From the NCBI RefSeq assembly GCF_040545805.1, contig NZ_JBEPMO010000002.1:239685-303684 (forward strand): a DNA stretch of 64,000 nt, written 5' to 3'. Shown piece after piece: positions 22,763 to 31,406 of the stretch (within the stretch, counting starts at the first letter, position 1; every line of letters begins with the position of its first letter). This DNA comes from Moheibacter stercoris (GTDB taxonomy: Bacteria; Bacteroidota; Bacteroidia; Flavobacteriales; Weeksellaceae). The notes beneath the pieces were generated by a model. It saw only the letters and a program-made list of their open reading frames with translations. It had not been told where the DNA came from and searched no databases. The translations under genes were made by a program, and so were the position numbers.

Positions 22763-24655
22763 ATGAAAAATTTATTGACATTATTGACCCTTCATTTTCT
22801 ATTTATCGCATTTGCCCAAAACTTTACTGCGATTGGTATTCCTGAAGAATTAAGTAAAAATGCCTACGCGGTCATTAGGAAAGATGAAACAATCGTCAAT
22901 TTTTTGGCTCCCAACAAAGTTGAACGTAAGAAAGATTTCATCATTACCGTTATCGATCGATCGGGAATTGATTATGCCCAAGCGGTTGAATTTTACAGCC
23001 CTCAGATGAAAATCAATCAGTTGGAAGTTACTTATTATGATCAATGGGGAAAACTGATCAAAAAATTCAAAGAGAAAGATTTTTTGGACCAATCCTATAT
23101 TCCAAATGGACAAATGTATGCAGATTACAGAGTGAAATATTTGAACTATGTCCCAACACAATATCCTTTTACGGTACACATAAAATCTCAAATTACCAAT
23201 ACAAGTACATGGATTCCGAGTTGGACTCCCTTGACGCGTGACCATGTTTCCATTGAAAGTTCAACTTTCACCTTGAACAATCCCAAAAATTTAAAAATTC
23301 ATTCCAAAGAATTGAATTTAAAAGAATACGGAATCGCTTCTCAAAATCCTAGCGAATCAAAAATTCATTATGAATTAAAGAACCAAAAACCGCATGCTCT
23401 AGAAGATTTGATGCCAGTCTACTCCCAAATATTTCCCAATGTAGAATTTTCTGCAGAAGAATTTGAAATAGATGGTGTGAAAGGAAAATTTTCCAATTGG
23501 TCGGAAATGGGCAAATGGTACAACCAATTATTATCTGGTACCCAAGATTTGACACCAAGTCAAAAATCATTTTTTCAGAATTTGGTGAAAGATGCAAAAT
23601 CTGACAAAGAAAAAGTTCAAATTTTGTACAAATACTTGCAAAATAAAACGAGATACATTGGGGTTCAATTAGGAATTGGTGGATTAAAACCATTCCCAGC
23701 ATCCTATGTAGAATCGAAATCCTATGGAGATTGTAAAGCCTTAACCAATTATATGCAATCCATTTTGGATGCAGTTGGGATTAAATCCTATTATACTATT
23801 GTACAATCTGGGAGAAGAGAAGATTTTCACACCGATTTTGCGAGCATTGCCCAAGGTGATCATGTGATTTTGTATGTACCATTGGAAAATGAAGATATCT
23901 GGTTAGAAACAACAAGTCAACAAGCGGCTTTCAATTATTTGGGAAGTTTTACCGACAATAGAAATGTATTGGTGATTTATCCGGAAGGTGGAAAAATCAT
24001 GAAAACACAAAAATTTCCCTATCAAAACAATACAGAAAAAACAACTGGAAAATTTGAAGTTCTACCGGACGGAAAAATGCTAGGCCAGTTTGAATCTGTT
24101 TTTGGAGGACTACAATACCAACAAAACATGAGAGTTTACTTTGAACCAGCAAAAGATCAACGCAGAATTTTGATGTCGAGATATTCTTCTTTGCCCAATT
24201 TAACCATACAATCCTATGATTTGAACAATAATTGGGAAGAAGCATTGTTTACACAAAAATTAGAATTGGAATCTCAACAATTTTCCAAACTATTTGGAAA
24301 TAATATGACGGTAAACATTTTGCCGATTGGTTCCTTAAGCAGTTCCTTAAAGAAATCCAATTCGAGAAATTATCCGTTTGAAATCCAATATGGTAGTTTA
24401 GATGAAATGGTTTTTGAATTAAAAATTCCAAATCATTACAAAATGGATGGCGTTTTTGAGCCCATTGAGTTGACTACGGAATTTGGTTCTTACCAATTAT
24501 CCTTGCAGCAAAATTCGGATCAAACTTTCACAATCACCCGTAAATTAACCATCAAAGAAGGCGTTTATTCAAAAGATAAATTCAATGATTATGTTGAGTT
24601 TAGAAGAAAAATTGCTTCATTTGACAACTCAAAAATACTTTTAGAAAAAATTTAA
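22763..24655 (+). CDS. DUF3857/transglutaminase-like exported protein
   Basis: A 630-residue secreted protein with a signal peptide (cleavage near IAFAQ), an N-terminal DUF3857 beta domain (~50-230), and a central transglutaminase-like domain. The catalytic cysteine is retained in SYGDCKALTNYM and a histidine in QGDHVILYVP; the third residue falls in WLETTS. The C-terminal domain is beta-rich. Such proteins are common in Bacteroidetes, often as tandem pairs, and are thought to process or bind peptides in the periplasm. The partner gene follows by 11 nt. Confidence 0.82.
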   Translation: MKNLLTLLTLHFLFIAFAQNFTAIGIPEELSKNAYAVIRKDETIVNFLAPNKVERKKDFIITVIDRSGIDYAQAVEFYSPQMKINQLEVTYYDQWGKLIKKFKEKDFLDQSYIPNGQMYADYRVKYLNYVPTQYPFTVHIKSQITNTSTWIPSWTPLTRDHVSIESSTFTLNNPKNLKIHSKELNLKEYGIASQNPSESKIHYELKNQKPHALEDLMPVYSQIFPNVEFSAEEFEIDGVKGKFSNWSEMGKWYNQLLSGTQDLTPSQKSFFQNLVKDAKSDKEKVQILYKYLQNKTRYIGVQLGIGGLKPFPASYVESKSYGDCKALTNYMQSILDAVGIKSYYTIVQSGRREDFHTDFASIAQGDHVILYVPLENEDIWLETTSQQAAFNYLGSFTDNRNVLVIYPEGGKIMKTQKFPYQNNTEKTTGKFEVLPDGKMLGQFESVFGGLQYQQNMRVYFEPAKDQRRILMSRYSSLPNLTIQSYDLNNNWEEALFTQKLELESQQFSKLFGNNMTVNILPIGSLSSSLKKSNSRNYPFEIQYGSLDEMVFELKIPNHYKMDGVFEPIELTTEFGSYQLSLQQNSDQTFTITRKLTIKEGVYSKDKFNDYVEFRRKIASFDNSKILLEKI

Positions 24656-24666
24656 ATCCCTATCAG

Positions 24667-26613
24667 ATGAAAAATGTATTTATCTTTTCTGTTCTATTTT
24701 TAGGCATCCACTTAAATGCCCAAGACAACCGTTTTGGAAAAGTAAGCAAGGAAGAATTATCAAAAGAAAAAAGTCTTATTAATTCCGAAGCTTCTGCTGA
24801 AATTCTATATGAAAAATTGGATGTTTTACTGGAATTAGATCCAATCGAAAAAAAATTCATCGTTAAAAAAGAAGTAGAAGGACGTATCAAGATTTACAAC
24901 AAAGACAATACACCCGATAAATTCTTAAATCGTGAGGTTTCTATTTATACGCCAAGTTCAAACCGTGAAAAAATTACAGGACTTAGAGCTTCGACCTATA
25001 ATTTAGTAGGTGGAAAAATTGAAGAAACTAAGGTAAAAGGAAGTGACATTTTCACTGAAAAAAATAACAAATATTGGGAAACTCAAAAATTTGCCTTTTC
25101 CAATGTAAAAGACGGTTCTGTAGTAGAGTATAAATACACCATCACTTCGCCATTTTATCGTGAAATAGATCGTTGGTATTTCCAAGATATAGTGCCGGTA
25201 GTTAGTAGCCAATATAAATTTATCTATCCGGAAATTTTCACTTATAGTCCAGATATGAGAGGAGAAATTAGAGGAAGATCTTCCTCCAATACTCGCCCAG
25301 TTTCCAATATGAAATACAATAATAATATTATTGAACATACTTACACCAACGTTAAAGCTTTGGATAGAGAACCATATGTCCTAAATTCCAACAACTTAAA
25401 AGCCTCTATACGCTATGAGTTGATGATGTTTAGTTTCCCTGGTTTTATCACAGAAAACTATTCGGCTACATGGGAACAAATCGGAAAAGATTTAAACAAT
25501 CACGAAAAAATTGGCAAACAATTAGCTGGAAATAATTTCCTTGATGAAACAGTTCTATCTATTGCGGGTCAACATGCTGGACAATTGGAAAAAACAGAAG
25601 CCATTTTCAACTATGTGAAAAATAATTTCTCATGGAACAATTTCAATTCTATTTATGCTGAAAATGGAATTAGAAGCACCTTTAAAGACAAAACAGGAAA
25701 TGCTGCAGATATCAATTTAACCTTGGTTGCCATGTTGCAAAAAGCTGGAATCAATGCCAATCCAGTGGTTTTAAGCACCGTAAACAACCTGATCATCAAT
25801 TACTCTTTTCCTTCTGTTTCAAGTTTGAATTTCTTAATTTCGGTTGCTGAAATCAATGGAAACTTATACTTAATGGATGCTACAGAAAAATTAAGTAAAA
25901 TCAATATGTTGCCAATTCGTGATTTGAATCATCGAGGATTCCGTATCATGAGCAATGGGACGATCAAAGAGCTTTCCTTGACCAATTATGCATTGAGTAA
26001 TATCAAAAAAATTATCAATTGTTCATTACATGCAGACGGATCAATCACTGGTACTTATTTTGAAACAAAAGACGAATATTTCGCGATGAGTGATAATATG
26101 ATGAAACGTCGAGATGCAAAGGAGTTTGAGAAATCCTATTTAGAAGATTATAGCTTTGACGTTGACAATTTCAAAATAGATGAAAACCCAACCAATGGAA
26201 TGGTGCGCTATAGTTTTAAATTTGAAAACGTTCCTTCTGCAGATGTTATGGGAAACAAAATGATTTTGAATCCAACCTTATTTACCCAATTAATCAATTC
26301 AAACTATCATTATGAAACAAGAAATTATCCATTGGAATTTGGAACTGCCTTCAATAATTCGTCAACCATCAAAATAAAAATTCCAGATGGATATAAAATT
26401 GAATCCATGCCACAAGACAAACAATTTGTTATTGAAGGTCAACAAGCTGGATATGTATACAAAATTGAAGAGAAAGATGGATTTATTATTCTCAATACAG
26501 TAGAACAAGTTGCCCAAAGCATTTTGCCACCATCTTATTATAAATTGATGAAAGAATTTGAAAAAAATCAAATCAATGCAGAAGCGCAACAAGTTGTTTT
26601 GGTAAAAATTTAA
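24667..26613 (+). CDS. DUF3857 protein with degenerate transglutaminase domain
   Basis: A 648-residue paralogue-type neighbour of the preceding gene with the same domain order: signal peptide (LGIHLNAQ), DUF3857, transglutaminase-like core and beta C-terminus. At the catalytic cysteine position it reads TGNAADINLTLVAML, with alanine/aspartate instead of cysteine, so enzymatic activity is unlikely. It may be a binding or scaffold partner of the active-looking protein encoded just upstream. Confidence 0.8.
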   Translation: MKNVFIFSVLFLGIHLNAQDNRFGKVSKEELSKEKSLINSEASAEILYEKLDVLLELDPIEKKFIVKKEVEGRIKIYNKDNTPDKFLNREVSIYTPSSNREKITGLRASTYNLVGGKIEETKVKGSDIFTEKNNKYWETQKFAFSNVKDGSVVEYKYTITSPFYREIDRWYFQDIVPVVSSQYKFIYPEIFTYSPDMRGEIRGRSSSNTRPVSNMKYNNNIIEHTYTNVKALDREPYVLNSNNLKASIRYELMMFSFPGFITENYSATWEQIGKDLNNHEKIGKQLAGNNFLDETVLSIAGQHAGQLEKTEAIFNYVKNNFSWNNFNSIYAENGIRSTFKDKTGNAADINLTLVAMLQKAGINANPVVLSTVNNLIINYSFPSVSSLNFLISVAEINGNLYLMDATEKLSKINMLPIRDLNHRGFRIMSNGTIKELSLTNYALSNIKKIINCSLHADGSITGTYFETKDEYFAMSDNMMKRRDAKEFEKSYLEDYSFDVDNFKIDENPTNGMVRYSFKFENVPSADVMGNKMILNPTLFTQLINSNYHYETRNYPLEFGTAFNNSSTIKIKIPDGYKIESMPQDKQFVIEGQQAGYVYKIEEKDGFIILNTVEQVAQSILPPSYYKLMKEFEKNQINAEAQQVVLVKI

Positions 26614-26617
26614 GAAA

Positions 26618-26944
26618 ATGAGCATAGAAATATTACAAAAAGACGTAGATCAATGGATTCAAAATCATGGCGTTCGTTATTTCAATGAATTGACCAATAT
26701 GGCGCAATTAACAGAAGAAGTTGGAGAAGTTGCACGAATCATTGCAAGACGGTATGGAGAACAATCAGAAAAAGAATCTGACAAGCAAAAAGATTTAGGA
26801 GAAGAATTGGCCGATGTTTTATTTGTTGTTTTATGCTTAGCCAATCAAACAGGAGTTGATTTGCAATCGGCTTTTTATAAAAAATTGGACATTAAAACAC
26901 AGCGTGACCATGACCGTCACCAATCCAATGAAAAGTTGAAATAA
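26618..26944 (+). CDS. MazG-like nucleotide pyrophosphohydrolase
   Basis: A 108-residue all-alpha NTP pyrophosphatase of the MazG superfamily. Metal-binding motifs EEVGE and EELAD are spaced as in the family. It would hydrolyse (d)NTPs or modified nucleotides to the monophosphate. It begins 4 nt after the DUF3857 gene and is followed by aroA, so it sits inside the operon. Confidence 0.88.
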   Translation: MSIEILQKDVDQWIQNHGVRYFNELTNMAQLTEEVGEVARIIARRYGEQSEKESDKQKDLGEELADVLFVVLCLANQTGVDLQSAFYKKLDIKTQRDHDRHQSNEKLK

Positions 26945-26965
26945 ATCAGATTGAACGGTAGTAAA

Positions 26966-28195
26966 ATGCAGAACACAGATTCCATTTTGAAATTAAACAA
27001 ACGAACGGTCAAAGAAAAGGCCAGAATCAATATTGCCGGTTCCAAAAGTGAGTCCAATCGTTTGTTGATTTTAAATGCCTTGTACCTGCATACCATCCAA
27101 ATCGATAATTTATCGGACGCAGAAGACACACAATTGCTTGAAAAGGCATTAAAAAGTTCAGAAATACTCATCCACATTCACCATGCAGGAACTGCGATGC
27201 GTTTTCTCACCGCTTATTATTCCATTCAAGAAGGAAGGGAAACAATTCTTACTGGTTCTGAACGTATGAAACAACGACCGATTGGAATTTTGGTCAAATC
27301 GCTTCGTGAATTAGGTGCAGACATTCATTATTTAGAAGAAGAAGGATTTCCTCCACTGAAAATAATCGGAAAGAAATTGACAAAAGATCGAATTGCTATA
27401 GCTGCAAATACTAGTAGTCAATATATTTCTGCTTTGCTTTTGATCGCACCCAAACTTCCAAATGGATTGACCATCGAATTGACGGGAACCATCACTTCTC
27501 TACCCTATTTGATGATGACGGTAGAAATGATGCGAACTTTAGGTATACAAATTGATCAGATTGGAAATCAATTTATAGTTCATCCGTTCCTTAAAATGCA
27601 ATCTCAAAAATTCGTGGTAGAATCGGATTGGAGTTCAGCATCTTATTTTTATTCGTTGGCTGCGATTGGAGAAATTCATCAATTGGCGCTTACAGCTTTC
27701 AAAGAAAATAGTTTACAAGGAGATTCAAATTTGATTGAGATTTATCGAACTATTTTCGGAGTGGAAACCAAATTTCATGAAAATGAAATTCAACTTACCA
27801 AAATTCCCGATTTCCCATTGCAAGATTTCGAATTGAATTTAAATGCAACACCAGACATTGCGCAAACGATTGTGGTAACAGCTGCCGCATTGGGATTAAA
27901 ATGCAAGCTAACCGGATTGAAAACTTTGAAAATAAAAGAAACCGATCGGATTCAAGCGCTGCAAAACGAATTAGAAAAATTCGGTGTACAAACAAAAACA
28001 ACTGATTCTACGTTGGAAATTACAAGTTTTGAAAAAATCGCTGAAAATCCAAGAGTCAAAACCTATCATGATCACCGTATGGCGATGAGCTTTGCTCCTC
28101 TTGCATTGCTTCAGGATTTGGAAATAGAAGAACCTGAAGTTGTAGAAAAATCCTATCCCAATTTCTGGGCAGATTTTGATAGCATAACATTATAA
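26966..28195 (+). CDS. aroA: 3-phosphoshikimate 1-carboxyvinyltransferase (EPSP synthase)
   Basis: A 409-residue EPSP synthase joining shikimate-3-phosphate and phosphoenolpyruvate. It opens with the GSKSESNRLLILNAL active-site loop and has AGTAMRFLTAY, the SSQYISALLL block, and KIKETDRIQALQNELEKFG and DHRMAMSFAPL near the C-terminus. ATG 26966 is used; the upstream in-frame TTG at 26951 adds only five residues. It belongs to the same pathway as the DAHP synthase 6 kb upstream but is separated from it by unrelated genes. Confidence 0.94.
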   Translation: MQNTDSILKLNKRTVKEKARINIAGSKSESNRLLILNALYLHTIQIDNLSDAEDTQLLEKALKSSEILIHIHHAGTAMRFLTAYYSIQEGRETILTGSERMKQRPIGILVKSLRELGADIHYLEEEGFPPLKIIGKKLTKDRIAIAANTSSQYISALLLIAPKLPNGLTIELTGTITSLPYLMMTVEMMRTLGIQIDQIGNQFIVHPFLKMQSQKFVVESDWSSASYFYSLAAIGEIHQLALTAFKENSLQGDSNLIEIYRTIFGVETKFHENEIQLTKIPDFPLQDFELNLNATPDIAQTIVVTAAALGLKCKLTGLKTLKIKETDRIQALQNELEKFGVQTKTTDSTLEITSFEKIAENPRVKTYHDHRMAMSFAPLALLQDLEIEEPEVVEKSYPNFWADFDSITL

Positions 28196-28196
28196 A

Positions 28197-28222
28197 AAAA
28201 GCCTTGATTTCTCAAGGCTTTT
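28197..28222. terminator. Bidirectional terminator after aroA
   Basis: Stem AAAAGCCTTGA/TCAAGGCTTTT with a 4-nt loop; serves aroA and the convergent DUF6702 gene. Confidence 0.8.
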
Positions 28223-28241
28223 TCATTTTATTTTGAACTTC

Positions 28242-28712
28242 TTAAAAGGTTACTTTTCCAGAATCATTTCCTTTTTTAGCGGTAAAACTTTTTCTCACGC
28301 CGTTCACATCAAAGGTCACCAAATTTTGTTGGTCAGAAAAGGTTTCGATCAACATGGAATTGGTTACATCCAATTCTTTGATGTTGCTGATATTATCGGC
28401 TTTCAAATACAAACGAGTGGATTTATCATTTGTTTGAGAACCTACATACGTCAAAGGAACACTTGCGCCGTTAACTTTCACGGTTAATTTTGAACTTGTA
28501 TAGGACTTAGCTTTGCTATCAAATGCATCTTTTGAATTAACCGAAGCGCCAATGGCCTTTTCCAAATCAGAAGTAAAAAACTTAGCAGTTAATTTTAAAG
28601 TACCATTTTCATAATCTACTTTGGTAGTAGAAGCATGAAAATCCTGCATAAATGAGTATCCAAAAACTCCAAGGATCCCAATTAGAACGACTATATAGTT
28701 AAAATTTTTCAT
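28242..28712 (-). CDS. DUF6702 family protein
   Basis: A 156-residue protein with an N-terminal signal or anchor helix and a beta-sandwich region matching DUF6702 (HASTTKVDYENGTLKLTAKF, FFTSDLEKAIG). The family is found mainly in Bacteroidetes, usually as small exported proteins near metallopeptidase or membrane genes. Function unknown. Confidence 0.72.
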   Translation of the reverse strand: MKNFNYIVVLIGILGVFGYSFMQDFHASTTKVDYENGTLKLTAKFFTSDLEKAIGASVNSKDAFDSKAKSYTSSKLTVKVNGASVPLTYVGSQTNDKSTRLYLKADNISNIKELDVTNSMLIETFSDQQNLVTFDVNGVRKSFTAKKGNDSGKVTF

Positions 28713-28828
28713 TTCGTATTTGCTTATTATTTACTCTTATTAAAACAAAGTCAATGCCAAAATCTTAAAACCTTTGTTAAAGTATACTTTGGCTACCGCA
28801 ATTTATAAAAATTTCAACAATTCAAAAT

Positions 28829-29371
28829 TTATGATTCATCAAGCTCTTTCTCAATTAGTTCCCTTGTTTTTCTCGCTCTCGAAAGAACACCTGGAGCCAA
28901 AGGATTTTCTTCCAAAATCAAGTCCAATGCTGATTTTAATTCATATTTCAAATCGAAATAATCTTGGGAAATTTGATACAGCACCGTACAAGCAAATGCT
29001 CGAACAGCAATTTCTTCTTTGGGATCCATCATCCAAGCAAAGACTAAATCATACACAAATCCCTTTGAGTCTTCTGGAACATTTCCATGTTGAAGAATTC
29101 TTAGAATATTTCGTTTCAAAGAACCTTTCAACGTAGGTTCTTTTAATTTTTCTATAAATTGAGGTATGTAAGGTTTTATCAGATCAGGATTCCGATCGTA
29201 AAGGATAGAAACAACATGTGCCGCTCGTTGCGGCACACGGTAATCTTTGGTTTGTGCAAAGAAACAGTCAAGCAATTCTTGAACTCTTGTTTCATCATTT
29301 CCTATATATGAAATGATTTGAAAACAACTTTCTTTGGTATAGGTATTTTCTAACTGTAGAAAAATATTCAT
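28829..29371 (-). CDS. HEAT-repeat-like helical protein
   Basis: A 180-residue all-helical protein resembling a Bacteroidetes family often mis-labelled adenylosuccinate lyase. Helical pairs with periodic hydrophobic residues (RVPQRAAHVVSILYDRNPDL, KRNILRILQHGNVPEDS, VRAFACTVLYQISQDYFDL) suggest HEAT-like repeats. There is no lyase signature. It directly follows the DUF3127 gene with no gap (start 29371, DUF3127 stop 29372), so the two are coupled. Confidence 0.65.
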   Translation of the reverse strand: MNIFLQLENTYTKESCFQIISYIGNDETRVQELLDCFFAQTKDYRVPQRAAHVVSILYDRNPDLIKPYIPQFIEKLKEPTLKGSLKRNILRILQHGNVPEDSKGFVYDLVFAWMMDPKEEIAVRAFACTVLYQISQDYFDLKYELKSALDLILEENPLAPGVLSRARKTRELIEKELDES

Positions 29372-29740
29372 TTAGAAAGGCAAGTCATCTGGACCTTCTG
29401 AACTAGACTGGAAATTTGAGGTTACAGGTGGCGCTTCAGCGTATTGATTCATAGAAGGACCTTCTGCTCCTAATTTCTCAATTCTCCATCCCGAAATACT
29501 GTTAAAATATTTGGCTACACCTTCTGGATTAACCCATTCTCTACCACGGATATTGATGGAAATTCTCACTTCATCACCTGGTGTCAAAGGATTGATCAAA
29601 TCAATCTTATCTTGAGTAAATTCAATTAATATATCTTGAGGATATTGTTCCTGTGTTGTGATCACTAACTCCTTCTTACGAAAGCCGCTAGCAAAACTTT
29701 GCTCGTCAAAAATTTTCTTAATTCTTCCGCTAATTTCCAT
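29372..29740 (-). CDS. DUF3127 protein, OB-fold-like
   Basis: A 122-residue protein of the DUF3127 family. An N-terminal OB-like beta domain (MEISGRIKKIFDEQSF, KKELVITTQEQYPQDILIEF, GDEVRISINIRGREW) is followed by a low-complexity tail ending SSEGPDDLPF. That acidic-hydrophobic end resembles the protein-binding tip of SSB, so a single-strand DNA-binding or replication-related role is plausible but unproven. Confidence 0.75.
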   Translation of the reverse strand: MEISGRIKKIFDEQSFASGFRKKELVITTQEQYPQDILIEFTQDKIDLINPLTPGDEVRISINIRGREWVNPEGVAKYFNSISGWRIEKLGAEGPSMNQYAEAPPVTSNFQSSSEGPDDLPF

Positions 29741-29801
29741 TATTTATTCTTTTAGGCAAAAGTACAGCAAATTGATTGAAGCAAAAAATAAGGAATAAAA
29801 A

Positions 29802-29831
29802 TTTGACTAAAAATAAAATAGTGTATATTTG
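29802..29831 (+). promoter_or_regulatory. tRNA-Leu promoter TTTG-N18-TATATTTG
   Basis: A -33 TTTG (29802-29805) and -7 TATATTTG (29824-29831) with an 18-nt spacer, followed by GCACCCC. The clearest two-part promoter in the window. Confidence 0.8.
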
Positions 29832-29852
29832 CACCCCAAAGCCATAAAAAAT

Positions 29853-29934
29853 GCGGGTGTGGTGGAATTGGTAGACACGCCAGACTTAGGATCTGGTGCC
29901 GCGAGGCGTGGGGGTTCGAGTCCCTTCACCCGCA
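29853..29934 (+). tRNA. tRNA-Leu (anticodon TAG)
   Basis: An 82-nt class II tRNA. Acceptor GCGGGTG/CACCCGC, D arm TGGAATTGGTAGACACG, anticodon arm CCAGA CTTAGGA TCTGG with anticodon TAG, a long variable arm (TGCCGCGAGGCGT) as expected for leucine, and T loop TTCGAGT. CCA is not encoded. Confidence 0.95.
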
Positions 29935-29940
29935 CTAAAA

Positions 29941-29969
29941 AGCAGAAAGTTTTCTTTCTGCTTTTTTTT
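29941..29969 (+). terminator. Terminator after tRNA-Leu
   Basis: Stem AGCAGAAAG/CTTTCTGCT with a 4-nt loop and a long T-run, 7 nt after the tRNA. Confidence 0.8.
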
Positions 29970-30023
29970 TATTTCCATCTTATAGTAAACTTTGAACTTA
30001 AGCCTTTCAATTAATCAATAAAA

Positions 30024-30051
30024 AAAACTTCCCCATTGTTGAGGAAGTTTT
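30024..30051 (-). terminator. Terminator after the HmuY-like T9SS protein
   Basis: Stem AAAACTTCC/GGAAGTTTT followed, on the minus strand, by a T-run. Confidence 0.7.
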
Positions 30052-30072
30052 GAAGAGTTTTTGGTTAAAAGA

Positions 30073-31293
30073 TTACTTTTTAAGTACTGTAGAAGTTTGA
30101 ACTCCTTTTTCTGTATGTATTTTAAGATAATAAACCCCTTTGCTCAAACCTGAAACGTTGACCATCGTTTTATTGGATTGAGGTCGAGTTTGAAGTAGAA
30201 TTTGACCATTGGAATTCACAATTTGAATAAGTTGCACCAATTCCTTTGATTCAATATTCACTTGATGAACTACAGGATTTGGATAAACCTTAACCTCTGT
30301 TCGACTTAAATCTGTTACTCCCATATTACCTGCAACTTTTTTGTATTTGAAATACATATTTCCAGTAGAAGCACCTCCATTTTCAATGAAATACAATCGA
30401 TAGATATCTTCCCCTTTTTTAACATAGTAAACTACATTGTCATAAACTCCCGAAGTAGGTTTCCAACTATGTCCGATGGATGTTATGTTTTTGGAAAATC
30501 CTGTTGTAGGAATTGTAAATTCATTGGTTGCTTGGGTTTCTTCTACACGAGCAACTTCCAAATCTGGACTTTGGATTACTCCTGCCATACGATACATCAT
30601 AATGTTGTTGTAAAACGTCCAATAACGAGTAAACATCAAATCCCAAGAACCAATTTCAGGTTCATTGTTTGCTACAATTTCATTTGTTGCAAATGAAAAA
30701 TAATTAAAATAATGGTTATTGGTGCCATTGGCAATGGTTTTGGTTTGGGTTTCACCCCAAGACGTTCCATTCCATTTAGCATATTTAAATGTATAACCTC
30801 CAAAATAATCCGTGATCATGAATTTCACATACGAATCATCTTGTAAATACTTTAAAACAAAAACAACTTTCCCTTCTATATGATGCGTGATAAAATTATA
30901 TTCGCCCCATCCATAGGTAGCTGAGCCTTGTTCAAAAGCACCTTCTTGTAAAGATTCTGTTTGGTCTGGATTGTAAAGAACCTCACCCCAAGATCCAATA
31001 TTTCCAATTTGTATGTTGTCCCAATCGCTTGGTTCTGCTGAAGCTTCATACACTTCAATATTTTTTGCGTCATTGACTCTTGTACCAAAGTCTGTAGAAC
31101 TTATTCTCCAAAATGCAACATCCCAATTATCGGCAACATGACTATTTAGTTGACCATCATCGAAATTAAAAAATACGCGATTCGCATAATTTGCACTCAT
31201 AGAAACTTCAGCTGTTTCATAACCCAATTCATCAACCTGAGCTTGTAGGTATCCCATACCTATAGTCAATAATCCTAGTATAAATTTTCTCAT
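30073..31293 (-). CDS. HmuY-like heme-binding protein with T9SS sorting domain
   Basis: A 406-residue secreted protein: signal peptide (GYLQAQ), a beta-rich HmuY-like region (~20-320; NWDVAFWRISS, GSWDLMFTRYW), and a C-terminal type IX secretion sorting domain (VYPNPVVHQVNIE...SKGVYYLKI). HmuY proteins capture heme and pass it to a TonB receptor. The sorting domain means this copy is exported and attached by the T9SS rather than as a lipoprotein. It diverges from the TonB receptor gene, with an operator-like palindrome between them. Confidence 0.82.
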   Translation of the reverse strand: MRKFILGLLTIGMGYLQAQVDELGYETAEVSMSANYANRVFFNFDDGQLNSHVADNWDVAFWRISSTDFGTRVNDAKNIEVYEASAEPSDWDNIQIGNIGSWGEVLYNPDQTESLQEGAFEQGSATYGWGEYNFITHHIEGKVVFVLKYLQDDSYVKFMITDYFGGYTFKYAKWNGTSWGETQTKTIANGTNNHYFNYFSFATNEIVANNEPEIGSWDLMFTRYWTFYNNIMMYRMAGVIQSPDLEVARVEETQATNEFTIPTTGFSKNITSIGHSWKPTSGVYDNVVYYVKKGEDIYRLYFIENGGASTGNMYFKYKKVAGNMGVTDLSRTEVKVYPNPVVHQVNIESKELVQLIQIVNSNGQILLQTRPQSNKTMVNVSGLSKGVYYLKIHTEKGVQTSTVLKK

Positions 31294-31343
31294 TATTAAT
31301 ATTTTTTGTGTTGTATTGATTTAAATCAGGGATAAAAATAATT

Positions 31344-31368
31344 TTTATTTGGAATAAGTCTAAATAAA
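31344..31368. promoter_or_regulatory. Palindrome resembling an iron-regulator (Fur) site
   Basis: Arms TTTATTTGGA and TCTAAATAAA (10 bp, one mismatch) around a 5-bp centre, directly upstream of the -7 box of the TonB receptor gene and between two divergent heme-uptake genes. A Fur-family operator is inferred from context and shape. Confidence 0.5.
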
Positions 31369-31372
31369 AACA

Positions 31373-31380
31373 TAATTTTG
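31373..31380 (+). promoter_or_regulatory. -7 box TAATTTTG, TonB receptor promoter
   Basis: Exact TAnnTTTG, 26 nt before the start at 31407. The palindrome at 31344-31368 covers its upstream half. Confidence 0.55.
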
Positions 31381-31406
31381 TATCGATTTCTAATAAAAAT
31401 CATAAA

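Noticed and set aside
28774..29136. 120-codon plus-strand frame over the HEAT-like gene
   Set aside because: Overlaps the minus-strand gene, which has a coupled partner; no family features.
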